This document shows, one piece after another, positions 48,995-57,447 of a DNA stretch of 64,000 bases. Source of the DNA: Undibacterium sp049340185 (GTDB taxonomy: Bacteria; Pseudomonadota; Gammaproteobacteria; Burkholderiales; Burkholderiaceae_D); NCBI RefSeq assembly GCF_049340185.1, contig NZ_JBMPPC010000007.1:124001-188000 (forward strand), given 5' to 3'. The notes below the pieces were generated by a model. It did no database searches. It was given only the letters and a program-made list of their open reading frames with translations, and had not been told where the DNA came from. The position numbers were made by a program, and so were the translations under genes. Numbering within the stretch: the stretch's first letter is position 1; each line of letters begins with the position of its first letter.

Positions 48995-49546
48995 ATGAAG
49001 CTTTCTACACTGATGCGCGGTATCGCCGTATTTGCCGCCACACTTTTACTGAGCTCCTGCGCCAGCACGAATGATCCAAAGTTATATGCAGCAGAAAAAC
49101 CCGCACTAGAATTGCCGCAATTCTTTAACGGCACCATCGATGCGTGGGGAATGTTTCAAGATAGGTCTGGCAAAATTATCAAACGATTTACCGTCGTCAT
49201 GCGCTGCGAATGGCAAGGCGATACTGGCACACTTGATGAAGATTTTACTTACTCAGATGGCACTCGCCAGAAACGCATCTGGACCTTGAAAAAAACCAGT
49301 GAAGGCAAGTTCACCGGCAGCGCCCCCGATGTCATTGGTGAAGCTCAAGGCACTGTATCAGGTAATACCCTGCACTGGAATTATGTGCTGGCATTGCCGG
49401 TCGATGGAAGAATCATCCATGTTGACTTCGATGATTGGATGGTGCTGATGGACGAGAAAGTCATGCTGAATCGTGCGATTATGAGTAAATACGGCATAGA
49501 ACTTGGCAGTGTGACCTTGTCCTTTACCAAGCGGAGCAGCAAGTAA
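48995..49546 (+). CDS. DUF3833 lipoprotein
   Basis: A 183-residue lipoprotein with lipobox LLSSCAS (Cys at about 22). The mature sequence is beta-rich (GTIDAWGMFQDRSGKIIKRF, LDEDFTYSDGTRQKRIWTL, IIHVDFDDWMVLMDEKVMLN), matching DUF3833, which recurs in this operon type. Function unknown; it probably binds lipid in the periplasm. It lies 41 bp after the chalcone-isomerase-like gene and 2 bp before the SDR gene. Confidence 0.87.
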   Translation: MKLSTLMRGIAVFAATLLLSSCASTNDPKLYAAEKPALELPQFFNGTIDAWGMFQDRSGKIIKRFTVVMRCEWQGDTGTLDEDFTYSDGTRQKRIWTLKKTSEGKFTGSAPDVIGEAQGTVSGNTLHWNYVLALPVDGRIIHVDFDDWMVLMDEKVMLNRAIMSKYGIELGSVTLSFTKRSSK

Positions 49547-49548
49547 TC

Positions 49549-50325
49549 ATGGCAACGATGAATCCCAAAATCACTGACTGGCATGGCAAAAAAGTGTGGG
49601 TCATCGGCGCGTCCTCTGGCATCGGTGCGGAGACCGCCCTGCTCTTGCTACAAAAAGGCGCGCAGGTGGCCTTATCGGCGCGGCAAACAACTCTGTTGAA
49701 CCAGATCGCAGCAGGACACAACAATGCAGTCGTAGTGCCCGCGGACATCACCGACCATACTACCCTGGTAAAAGCGCATGCAGATTTAATACAGCAATGG
49801 GGCAAGATTGACCTGACGCTGGTCGTCGCTGGCGGCTACAACGCGATGCGCGCCGATGAATTCGATTTGACGGCGGCCAATCGTTTAATCGATCTGAATT
49901 TGCGCGGCGTACTGAATTGTCTCGATGTAATTTTGCCGTCTCTGATCAAACAGGGATCTGGCGGGATCGGCATAGTCGGCTCTGTCGCGGGCTTATCAGG
50001 CCTGCCAAAAGCCTTGATTTATGGACCGACTAAAGCCGCCATCATCAACTTGTGCGAATCGTTGTACTTCGATTTACATCCAAAGAATATTGCGGTCTAT
50101 CTGATCAGCCCGGGGTTTGTCAAAACACCACTTACGGCAGGCAATGATTTTGAGATGCCGTCACTCATCACCGCAGAGGTCGCTGCTGCAGAACTCGTTG
50201 GCGGGATGGAGCGCGGAGAATTCCATATCCATTTTCCGAAGCGATTTACCAACTGGCTAAGATTCGCACGCCTGCTCCCATACCGCTGGTATTTTTCTCT
50301 CATACACAAGACCACTGGCCTATGA
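49549..50325 (+). CDS. Short-chain dehydrogenase/reductase
   Basis: A 258-residue classical SDR. The cofactor motif is GASSGIGAE (TGxxxGxG type), the NxAG position reads VVAGGYNA, and the catalytic Ser/Tyr/Lys are in IVGSVAGL and YGPTKAA. The basic ARQ after the second strand suggests NADP. A C-terminal amphipathic segment (PKRFTNWLRFARLLPYRWYF) resembles membrane-associated SDRs. It probably reduces a lipid-derived carbonyl. 2 bp after DUF3833, 4-bp overlap with the next gene. Confidence 0.92.
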   Translation: MATMNPKITDWHGKKVWVIGASSGIGAETALLLLQKGAQVALSARQTTLLNQIAAGHNNAVVVPADITDHTTLVKAHADLIQQWGKIDLTLVVAGGYNAMRADEFDLTAANRLIDLNLRGVLNCLDVILPSLIKQGSGGIGIVGSVAGLSGLPKALIYGPTKAAIINLCESLYFDLHPKNIAVYLISPGFVKTPLTAGNDFEMPSLITAEVAAAELVGGMERGEFHIHFPKRFTNWLRFARLLPYRWYFSLIHKTTGL

Positions 50326-50795
50326 ATACCAACAGTACTGAGAATACTGATAATGCCGATGCCATTTTCTATGAAGAGGCTTTGCGCAAACTCGTCGTCT
50401 TCTTTGAAACGCTGACACCAGACAGCGTGCAGCAGATCCCGTCGGTCTATGCTGAAAAAGCCTACTTCAAAGATCCCTTTAATGAAGTGCAGGATGTCGC
50501 TGCGATACAAGCGATTTTTGCACACATGTTTGCCCAGGTCGATCAACCACGTTTTAAAGTGCATACCAGGCTGTTGCAAGGAAACGAAGCATTCATCAGC
50601 TGGGATTTTCTGTTTTCGATGAAGCGTTTCTCAACGGAGCTGCAAAGAATCAAAGGCGCAACTCATCTTCGCTTTCGTGAAGACGGGCGAGTCAGTTATC
50701 ACCGGGATTATTGGGATGCTGCCGAAGAATTATATGAAAAACTTCCTGTACTGGGCAGTCTGATGCGTCTGCTGAAACGCGCTGCCAAGAACTGA
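50322..50795 (+). CDS. NTF2/SnoaL-like protein
   Basis: A 157-residue protein with a cone-shaped NTF2-like fold pattern: ALRKLVVFFETLTPDSV, YAEKAYFKDPFNEVQD, FISWDFLFSMKRFS and GATHLRFREDGRVSYHRDYWD. NTF2-like proteins act as small enzymes or binding proteins; here it is probably an accessory of the lipid operon, of which it is the last gene. A short hairpin without T-run follows at 50800-50819. Confidence 0.85.
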   Translation: MNTNSTENTDNADAIFYEEALRKLVVFFETLTPDSVQQIPSVYAEKAYFKDPFNEVQDVAAIQAIFAHMFAQVDQPRFKVHTRLLQGNEAFISWDFLFSMKRFSTELQRIKGATHLRFREDGRVSYHRDYWDAAEELYEKLPVLGSLMRLLKRAAKN

Positions 50796-50799
50796 GACA

Positions 50800-50819
50800 T
50801 GTCATCTTCATTGATGACA
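50800..50819 (+). terminator. Hairpin after the lipid operon, weak terminator candidate
   Basis: TGTCATC (50800-50806) pairs with GATGACA (50813-50819), 7 bp with a six-base loop. There is no T-run, so it may only stabilise the transcript end. Confidence 0.35.
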
Positions 50820-50895
50820 AATTGCGACACAGAGTCAATAAAGCGCGACCATCAAACGACGCGATGCGCTTGATGCGATTTTTGAAGCTTTTTAC

Positions 50896-50963
50896 GAATC
50901 CGCAATATAGATGCGCCTTCCAGGCTGAAATGCCTCTGAAAGCCGCATCTATATTGCGGATTC
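50896..50963. repeat. 68-bp palindromic intergenic repeat, copy B
   Basis: A perfect 20-base inverted repeat, GAATCCGCAATATAGATGCG at 50896-50915 with its complement at 50944-50963, flanks an inner part that also pairs (AGGCTGAAATGCCT). It is the best-preserved of three copies; the others are at 10169-10236 and 15066-15133. Confidence 0.85.
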
Positions 50964-50998
50964 AATGTCAGAGAACTTCCAAAATCTCCAAATAGAAC

Positions 50999-51129
50999 AA
51001 TCACATCGATAGGACTGATACAAAAATCAAGGCCTCTCACCACAGAGAGACGGAGGCGCGGAGACACCGAGAAAAGGCAAGAGTAAGCGATTCCGTGAAA
51101 TACCGATTAAAAGGTTTTTAGAAGTTCCC
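50999..51129 (+). repeat. Dispersed degenerate repeat block, copy 2
   Basis: It starts AATCACATCGATAGGACT, contains CACAGAGAGACGGAGGCG and ends TTTTTAGAAGTTCCC. The same landmarks in the same order are found on the minus strand at 15253-15140. In both places the block lies within 40 bp of a 68-bp palindrome. Confidence 0.65.
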
Positions 51130-51185
51130 GTTAATGGTAATAGATAAGCCAAGTAGCTTTCTGCTTCGCGTCAGTTCTGTTCTTG

Positions 51186-52094
51186 CTATTTATTCGCCGC
51201 TGTGGATTTTTTTACACTCGCAACAGTCGTTTTTGCGACTGCTGAGGGCTGACGAGATACAGATTTTTTGGTAACCGGGCCTAGCGTTTCTTTATTCGCG
51301 ACCTTAGTAATAACGGTTTTTTTGTTAGCCGGCACACTGGCGGTCGATGTTTTGACGGTACTGCCGTCGGTCTTTTTCGAGACCGTTTTTGTTGCTGCTG
51401 TTTTTTTCAGTGTTGCTTTTTTTAATACTGCTTTTTTTATAGATTGATCAGACTTATCTGACTTGGTAACTGCGGCAGCATCTGCCTCACCCATCATCGC
51501 ATTACTGACCGCTTGCTTGAACTGATCTTGCAACAAATTCCACCATGCTGCCGGATTAGAGAAAGCTGAATTACCATCCGCAGCTTGCGCTGCCTTCTCT
51601 GCGGGCTCTTCCGTGTCCTTGCTATCCATCGCTTTAGCAGAACTTACGCTCGCTGTTGCTGGGTCTGTTACCGATTCCATAAACGTTTTGTGTACTGGCT
51701 CAGCATCCGGTTCCTGCTTTACTTCTGACGCCGCAGCATTGGGCCACAATGTATTTTTGGTGAATTCAAACGGTTTTACTGGCTCTTCGGATTTGCCTGC
51801 GCCCGCATTGGCCATCGTGCTGGCGAAACTCTCTCCGAGAGAATTAAGTGCGGCGATCGTCGCTCTTTGTACCTCTAGGGCTTGTATGGTTCCACGCAAC
51901 ATATTCATGTTAACGGTCAGCCATGATTCCACGGTCTTGAGATCCTTGATTTTTTTATCCAGCTCATCTATCGACACGGTCGGCGTTACCATCCCTGGCA
52001 CATGCATACCGCCCCAGATATTTTTAACAAAAGACAGGGTGTCGTTCATTGCATTCATGCCTGGAAAATCATTTCCTTGAAACGGGGAAGTCAT
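51186..52094 (-). CDS. phaM: PhaM-type polyhydroxyalkanoate granule protein
   Basis: A 302-residue protein. The N-terminal 95 residues carry the PhaM signature (DTLSFVKNIWGGMHVPGM, SIDELDKKIKDLKTVESWL, MLRGTIQALEVQRATI), which in Ralstonia binds and activates PHA synthase PhaC. A variable middle is followed by AWWNLLQDQFKQAV and a C-terminal tail of about 90 residues rich in Lys, Ala, Thr and Ser, resembling histone H1. PhaM uses such a tail to tie PHA granules to the nucleoid. No phaC is in the window. Confidence 0.9.
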   Translation of the reverse strand: MTSPFQGNDFPGMNAMNDTLSFVKNIWGGMHVPGMVTPTVSIDELDKKIKDLKTVESWLTVNMNMLRGTIQALEVQRATIAALNSLGESFASTMANAGAGKSEEPVKPFEFTKNTLWPNAAASEVKQEPDAEPVHKTFMESVTDPATASVSSAKAMDSKDTEEPAEKAAQAADGNSAFSNPAAWWNLLQDQFKQAVSNAMMGEADAAAVTKSDKSDQSIKKAVLKKATLKKTAATKTVSKKTDGSTVKTSTASVPANKKTVITKVANKETLGPVTKKSVSRQPSAVAKTTVASVKKSTAANK

Positions 52095-52191
52095 GCTGCT
52101 CTCCTAAAGGGGCTGTCAGATCGTTTATTTCGTCAGAACACGCAACATTCCTACAAGACTCATAGGAATGCTATAAGACTCATGCGCCGTG

Positions 52192-53553
52192 TCAGTGATC
52201 ACGCAAGAAGCTTTTGTCCATCTTGCATGAGCTTGGCAATGCCGTCAATGCAGATGCGAAATAGCGCTCTGTTTTAAAACCGTAACCACTACCCTCATTA
52301 TCAAACCTAAGCCCACTTCTGGCGTCAGGATTGCGCTTCTGCATGACGGAGACATATAAGGCCTGTATCAATTGGTGATCACTTGCACGCATGCTCGCAT
52401 CATGAAAGCCATTATTGAAACCAGCACCCTCCATTGCCTTGGCGACGGCGCCGGCTTCTACGCTACCCGCTTTTTCTATCGCCGCCACCAGCATATTCAC
52501 CAGTATATGCATACGTAAATGCACATAATCATCACGAGGATCAGGATAACGTCGCCGGAAGCTTTGATAAAACGCATCGCTGTCAGAGCCTCCGGCATTC
52601 GGATGCCACTCAGCAACTGCTCTGACACGGCCAATACCCGCCTCGCCAATCGCTGCCGGGGCACCCAGAGCATTGGCATAAAAGGTATAAAACCTGGTAT
52701 CCATGCCTGCATCTTTCACGGCTTTGATTAACAAGGTCAGGTCATTACCCCAGTTTCCGGTGATCACCGTATCTGCGCCGCTGGCCTTGATTTTGGCGGC
52801 ATAGGGAGCGAAATCTTTGATCTTCCCTATGGGATGCAAATCATCCCCGACAATGCTGATATCCGGACGTTTCTTTGCCAGCATGCTGCGCGCAGTTGCC
52901 GCCACCTGTCTGCCAAAACTGTAATCCTGGCCAATCAGATACACTTTCTTTACCCGTTCGTCATCGCGTATCACTTCAGTCAATACATGCAAGCGCATAT
53001 CGGCATTCGCATCAAAGCGAAAATGCCAGTAGCTACATTTATCATTCGTCAAACTCGGCTCCACTGCCGAATAATTCAAAAACAGGACGCGATGCTGCGG
53101 CACGCGCTGATTATGTTTATTGATGGCATCGACCAGTGCCAAAGCCACCGCTGAGCTGTTGCCCTGGACGATGAACGGCATATCCTGATCGGTCACATGT
53201 TTAAAAATCGTCAGGCTATCTTCAACTCCCTGTTTGTTATCAAAGCTTGTTAATTGCAGAAGATGCTGGCCATCTGCCAGTCGCACACCTCCTCGGGCAT
53301 TCACCTGCTCTATCGCCATTTGCAGATTACGGACAACCGCTTCACCAGCATTGCTGAATGCACCACTCAAGCCATCTATCATTGCGATCCGTATCGGCTT
53401 AGCTTGCACAGATACATTCGCTGCGTACGATTGAGATAGTGTAAGCACGCTGAATAAAGTAAATAAGACAAAGACAAACAAATCTGCGCAACGCATTTGT
53501 TTTGAGTGGAAGAAAGAAAACCAGAGGGAGGTCACGGACGATACCAAGGACAT
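52192..53553 (-). CDS. ABC transporter substrate-binding protein, branched-chain type
   Basis: A 453-residue exported protein of the periplasmic-binding-protein type I fold (LivJ/urea/amide-binding group). Landmarks are IAMIDGLSGAFSNAGEAV, GGVRLADGQHLLQLTSFDN, KKVYLIGQDYSFGR, GADTVITGNWGNDL and YVHLRMHILVNML. It begins with a long leader; ATG at 53553 has AGAAG upstream, and a second ATG at 53496 (MRCADLFVF) would give a shorter signal peptide. No permease or ATPase genes adjoin. Ligand unknown. Confidence 0.88.
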   Translation of the reverse strand: MSLVSSVTSLWFSFFHSKQMRCADLFVFVLFTLFSVLTLSQSYAANVSVQAKPIRIAMIDGLSGAFSNAGEAVVRNLQMAIEQVNARGGVRLADGQHLLQLTSFDNKQGVEDSLTIFKHVTDQDMPFIVQGNSSAVALALVDAINKHNQRVPQHRVLFLNYSAVEPSLTNDKCSYWHFRFDANADMRLHVLTEVIRDDERVKKVYLIGQDYSFGRQVAATARSMLAKKRPDISIVGDDLHPIGKIKDFAPYAAKIKASGADTVITGNWGNDLTLLIKAVKDAGMDTRFYTFYANALGAPAAIGEAGIGRVRAVAEWHPNAGGSDSDAFYQSFRRRYPDPRDDYVHLRMHILVNMLVAAIEKAGSVEAGAVAKAMEGAGFNNGFHDASMRASDHQLIQALYVSVMQKRNPDARSGLRFDNEGSGYGFKTERYFASALTALPSSCKMDKSFLRDH

Positions 53554-53814
53554 AAAACTTCTTCTTTTCTAATTTTTCGACAAGTTAAGCGGAACTTTCG
53601 CGCAACGTTTCGCCCGTAACATATTTTTTCTTCTTCATTTTACATGGGCAAGGTCATCGCATGCGATGCCCGGAACGTTTACACTACTCGTTGCTCCTTT
53701 TATTGCTGCACGTGCTTATTGTTCTCCGTATTGTGCTCTGTATTGTGCTCTGTATTGTGCTCTGTTTACTCTGCGTGTTTTATTTGCTAATTTTTTCTTA
53801 CAACCCCTTGTCTC
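53554..53814. other. Divergent intergenic region with 12-bp tandem repeat
   Basis: 261 bp between the binding-protein gene and the DUF3108 pair. TATTGTGCTCTG is repeated exactly three times in tandem at 53729-53764, about 50 bp before the DUF3108 start. Otherwise pyrimidine-rich with no gene. Confidence 0.6.
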
Positions 53815-55020
53815 ATGATTGCAGCCTGGTTTAATCAACTACCACGTCGTCAGATTCTGAGCTTTGCCATGGCGGCGATCGCTCTGCATCTGTGCGTTTT
53901 TTTCTGGTTAAACAAAGTACAAAGCAAGGCAGAAACCAGCACCCTCAAAGAATCCAAGGTACAAATCAAACTACTTAAACCTGATCAGCCCGCCATCGAG
54001 AACAAGATAGAAACAGTAAAGACAAGTCCGCGTCAAGCAGCGGACGACGTCAAAAAAATCGTCACAAAAACACAGAAGCCAGCGCAAGCAGTTCCTTTTC
54101 AAATTGCAGACAACAATGACGAAAATGCCACCTACCAAGCGGCATCCGGTTATCTGGCGGTTACACCAGCCGCCAAGTCCGATACAGGAAATACTGGCGC
54201 AAAGGAGTTAAGTGAAGGCGCTGCCTCGATACCGGCCAATAACAAAGAGGTCCCGAAGGAGATGCATAGCAGTGCGGGCGAGGCACCCGATGCACCCAAA
54301 AAAGTGATTGATCCAGATACACCGAATCTGGCGCAGTTCATGTCAACGCCGTTACCGTCAGCTCAGCTCAAATTGCAATTAGTACGTACGGAACCCAATA
54401 AGAGTCCCTATTACGGTGTCGGAGAAATCAACTGGCAACTGACGGACGATCGCTACACGATGACGATCAATGCTGGATTGGATTTGTTAGTGACGACCCT
54501 CAATTTATTCAAACTGAAAAGCGAAGGCAAAGTGTCACAGGCAGGTATTACACCGCTGACCAGCAGCGAGGTACGCCGCAATCGGTCCGAAACAGCCATT
54601 CATTTCAATCACATCGATAACACACTGAGTTTTTCATCCTCGAACAAGACGCAGCGCATGGCCAATGCTGCCCAGGATAAAGCCTCTGTACTGATGCAAT
54701 TAGCAGGTATCGGCTATGCTGACCCGGCACAGTTTACAAGCGGCCAAGAGATTATTATTCAGGTCGCAGAAGAGCGTGAAGCAACCACGTTTCGCTTTGT
54801 TATTGCAGGTCAGGAAGAGCTGACAACAAAACTTGGTACCCTGATGACCTGGCACGTTGTCCGGCCGCCAAGAGCAGGTGCATATAACTCACAACTGGAT
54901 ATCTGGTTTGCACCAGCGGTGAACTGGTACCCAGTACAAATACGAAATACCGAAACCAACGGTGCAATCACGACCCAGATTGTGACCAAAATTATTCCGA
55001 CTACCGTCACCGAAAGATAA
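53815..55020 (+). CDS. DUF3108 protein with TonB-like N-terminal anchor
   Basis: A 401-residue protein. A single N-terminal signal-anchor helix (about 15-33, FAMAAIALHLCVFFWLN) is followed by a Lys/Pro/Ala-rich linker of about 150 residues, then a C-terminal DUF3108 domain (about 180-395: GVGEINWQLTDDRYTMTINA, TPLTSSEVRRNRSETAIHF, TWHVVRPPRAGAYNSQLDIW). The layout recalls TonB: inner-membrane anchor, periplasm-spanning linker, C-terminal domain. It is a tandem paralog of the next gene, with 2 bp between them. Function unknown. Confidence 0.82.
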   Translation: MIAAWFNQLPRRQILSFAMAAIALHLCVFFWLNKVQSKAETSTLKESKVQIKLLKPDQPAIENKIETVKTSPRQAADDVKKIVTKTQKPAQAVPFQIADNNDENATYQAASGYLAVTPAAKSDTGNTGAKELSEGAASIPANNKEVPKEMHSSAGEAPDAPKKVIDPDTPNLAQFMSTPLPSAQLKLQLVRTEPNKSPYYGVGEINWQLTDDRYTMTINAGLDLLVTTLNLFKLKSEGKVSQAGITPLTSSEVRRNRSETAIHFNHIDNTLSFSSSNKTQRMANAAQDKASVLMQLAGIGYADPAQFTSGQEIIIQVAEEREATTFRFVIAGQEELTTKLGTLMTWHVVRPPRAGAYNSQLDIWFAPAVNWYPVQIRNTETNGAITTQIVTKIIPTTVTER

Positions 55021-55022
55021 GT

Positions 55023-55790
55023 ATGAATCTGTTCCAGAATTTCTATCAAAAACCATTACAGTTACTCTGCACAGCCTTGTTCATCAGCATTAGTTTGCAT
55101 GTCCCTGTCATGGCGGATACAGACAACAGACATGCAATCAATCTGCCGCCGTCGGCCAATTTAATTTACGTCATCAAGGCAAAACAAAGTGGCATTCCTC
55201 TTAGTGGTGAGGCAAGTGTCAACTGGCAACTCAACGAAAAAAAATATAGTATCGTCACAGAAACCCGCGCCATGCTGGTCGGTAAAATTCTGGATGCCAG
55301 CAGTATCGGCAACATCGACGACTACGGTTTAGCGCCAGATAAATTCGTCGAAAAGAGATTCCGCAAAAACGAAAGCACGACACGTTTCGAACGCAGTACC
55401 GCAAACAAAGTCATCAGTTTTAGCGAATCCTCAGAACAATATCCCATCAAAGGTGGCGAGCAGGATCGTACCAGCGCGACCTGGCAACTAGTGGCAATCG
55501 CCCGCGCAGCAGGTGAAAAATTTAAAGCGGGCAGCGAATGGAAAATGTTTGTTGCAGGCCGGCGCGACGCCGAACCATGGACGTTCAAAGTCATCCAGAA
55601 AGAGACGATCAATACGGCTCTGGGAGAACTCGCGACCATCCACATTATCAAAGCGCCTCCGCCGGACTCCAAAGATCAGCAACTCGAATTATGGCTGGCG
55701 CCCGCCATGGAATGGTATCCGGTACGTCTGCGTTTTAGCGATGCGGACGGCGACTATGTAGAGCAGTCGATAGGCCAGATAAAAAAATAA
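55023..55790 (+). CDS. DUF3108 protein, exported
   Basis: A 255-residue periplasmic protein with a signal peptide (LCTALFISISLHVPVMA, cleavage near residue 31). The rest is a DUF3108 domain parallel to that of the preceding gene: GEASVNWQLNEKKYSIVTET, DKFVEKRFRKNESTTRFER, ATIHIIKAPPPDSKDQQLELW, LAPAMEWYPVRLRF. It is therefore a tandem duplicate lacking the anchor and linker. Family function unknown. Confidence 0.85.
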   Translation: MNLFQNFYQKPLQLLCTALFISISLHVPVMADTDNRHAINLPPSANLIYVIKAKQSGIPLSGEASVNWQLNEKKYSIVTETRAMLVGKILDASSIGNIDDYGLAPDKFVEKRFRKNESTTRFERSTANKVISFSESSEQYPIKGGEQDRTSATWQLVAIARAAGEKFKAGSEWKMFVAGRRDAEPWTFKVIQKETINTALGELATIHIIKAPPPDSKDQQLELWLAPAMEWYPVRLRFSDADGDYVEQSIGQIKK

Positions 55791-55866
55791 TCCTGGCAAT
55801 TACGGATACGTCTCAGTCAGTCAATCAGACAGACAGAACGAATATGCGTATCCACGCCAGACTCAA

Positions 55867-57447
55867 TTACTTTTCAGAAGTACGCTCATAAAGGATCATA
55901 AAGGCACACAACACCATACCAAGCAACAGCTGACCTGCGATTGTGCCGGTATTCGCCATACCGTTAAAACCCACAACATCCAGAACAGCTACGGTCCTCG
56001 CTTGGGTTGCGATATACAAACCGAAAAGGAATAGTGCCAGAAAAGTTCTTGCAGTCCGCGTCAGTCGTCCCAAAAAACTAGCTGCGGCGGATAACGCGAA
56101 CAAGCCTGTGACAAGCGCCAAAGCGCGGCCAGAGTCGCTCACGAACCAGCGCACAATGACAGGAAAAAACAGCAATAATCCTGCTACATAACCCGCACAT
56201 AATTGCCGCAGATATCGGTAGCGACGACCACCATGCGCTACCCCGCCGAGATCTTCGCTACCGGACTGAAAATCCCGCACACTCAGATCAGCAATCTGTA
56301 CGCCCCAGAAAGCGACACCAACCATGACAAGCGCACTTAATGCAGCTTGCTCCAATACACTACCAAGTAACATCACCACGGCTATTCCGATCACCGCCAC
56401 AGGGCTGGTCGCTACTGTCAGCGCTAGTTCCGCCACAATCTGACCAGGCAATCCAGGCAGTCTGGCAGACAATGCAAACAGAGGATGGCTAAAGGCAGCA
56501 AGAGGCCTGACCAGACGATTCAGCAAACGTAAAAGTGACCAGTTTTTTTTGACGCCCGCGCTCTTCACCTTATCAGGCGAGAAACGATGAAATAAAAAAA
56601 TCGCTGGTAAAAGCGGTAGCATTGCGACTGCGAGACACAATAGTCTTGCAAAGATCATGTCCACCGACCAAAATCCCTCAGACAAGGTAACAGGTGCCAG
56701 CGCATGATTAAAATCAGCGATGCCTAAAGAAAAGTGATTGCTTGCTAGTACCTGATGAAACCGGCTCATCGCAGTACCGGTAGCAGAAAAATCGAACAAG
56801 AGCGCGGGATTCCATCCCGCAGAAGTGCCACCATTCATCATCGAGACGGGAGCGCCAATTTGCGTCGTCCATATGAAGAAGTACAACACATCGCCTGATT
56901 TCCCCATCAAAGGTGCGAAGGACTCACATAACAGAGCCATGCTCGCCGCAAAAAAACAGGCCGGCAACAATACCAGCGCATAACTTTGCAGATAAATACC
57001 TAACTGTATCGGGCCCTCACCACGCAGCAAATGCAACACCAGCACCGTCAGCAAAAATACCAGCACCATAAAGCACAGATACGCCACACCGCCAAGCCAG
57101 CGACCAAAAATGAACTGGCGATTGCTTACCGGCATGCTCGCCATCACCGCGCCAGCACCGCTGCGTACATCCTCTTGCATACGACCGCGAACCAGGTAAA
57201 AACCAGCCAGCCCGAATAACAGACTGGACAGCAATGAGCTGCCGAGCGCCAGACATACACTGTTATAGCGCACACGTGCGTCACCAACTGCGATCAAGGT
57301 ATTTCCACTAGCAGGATCAGGAATCATGAGCCAGGTAATCGCCACCACAACCAGCATGGCGACGAGAGTGCTGGTACGGCGCATCCGCAGACGCGCCTCA
57401 CTTTTCATCATCTCCGATAATAAGTACCGATTTACATACCTGCTCAT
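55867..57447 (-). CDS. ABC transporter permease, ABC-2-like
   Basis: A 526-residue membrane protein with about 12 hydrophobic segments, starting at MSRYVNRYLLSEM with a 4-bp overlap with the ATPase gene. After a cytoplasmic N-terminus comes TLVAMLVVVAITWLMIPDP; the large extracytoplasmic loop and the VMASMPVSNRQFIFGRWLGG segment resemble ABC-2 type exporters of the Gld/Nos kind. With the ATPase it forms a two-gene exporter. Substrate unknown. It is divergent from the amino acid:[carrier protein] locus. Confidence 0.85.
   Translation of the reverse strand: MSRYVNRYLLSEMMKSEARLRMRRTSTLVAMLVVVAITWLMIPDPASGNTLIAVGDARVRYNSVCLALGSSLLSSLLFGLAGFYLVRGRMQEDVRSGAGAVMASMPVSNRQFIFGRWLGGVAYLCFMVLVFLLTVLVLHLLRGEGPIQLGIYLQSYALVLLPACFFAASMALLCESFAPLMGKSGDVLYFFIWTTQIGAPVSMMNGGTSAGWNPALLFDFSATGTAMSRFHQVLASNHFSLGIADFNHALAPVTLSEGFWSVDMIFARLLCLAVAMLPLLPAIFLFHRFSPDKVKSAGVKKNWSLLRLLNRLVRPLAAFSHPLFALSARLPGLPGQIVAELALTVATSPVAVIGIAVVMLLGSVLEQAALSALVMVGVAFWGVQIADLSVRDFQSGSEDLGGVAHGGRRYRYLRQLCAGYVAGLLLFFPVIVRWFVSDSGRALALVTGLFALSAAASFLGRLTRTARTFLALFLFGLYIATQARTVAVLDVVGFNGMANTGTIAGQLLLGMVLCAFMILYERTSEK

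Larger units (their letters stand above)
50820..51185. other. Intergenic region dominated by dispersed repeats
   Basis: This is 366 bp between the convergent NTF2-like and phaM genes. About two thirds of it is palindromic repeat copy B (50896-50963) and the degenerate block 50999-51129. No gene recognised. Confidence 0.55.
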
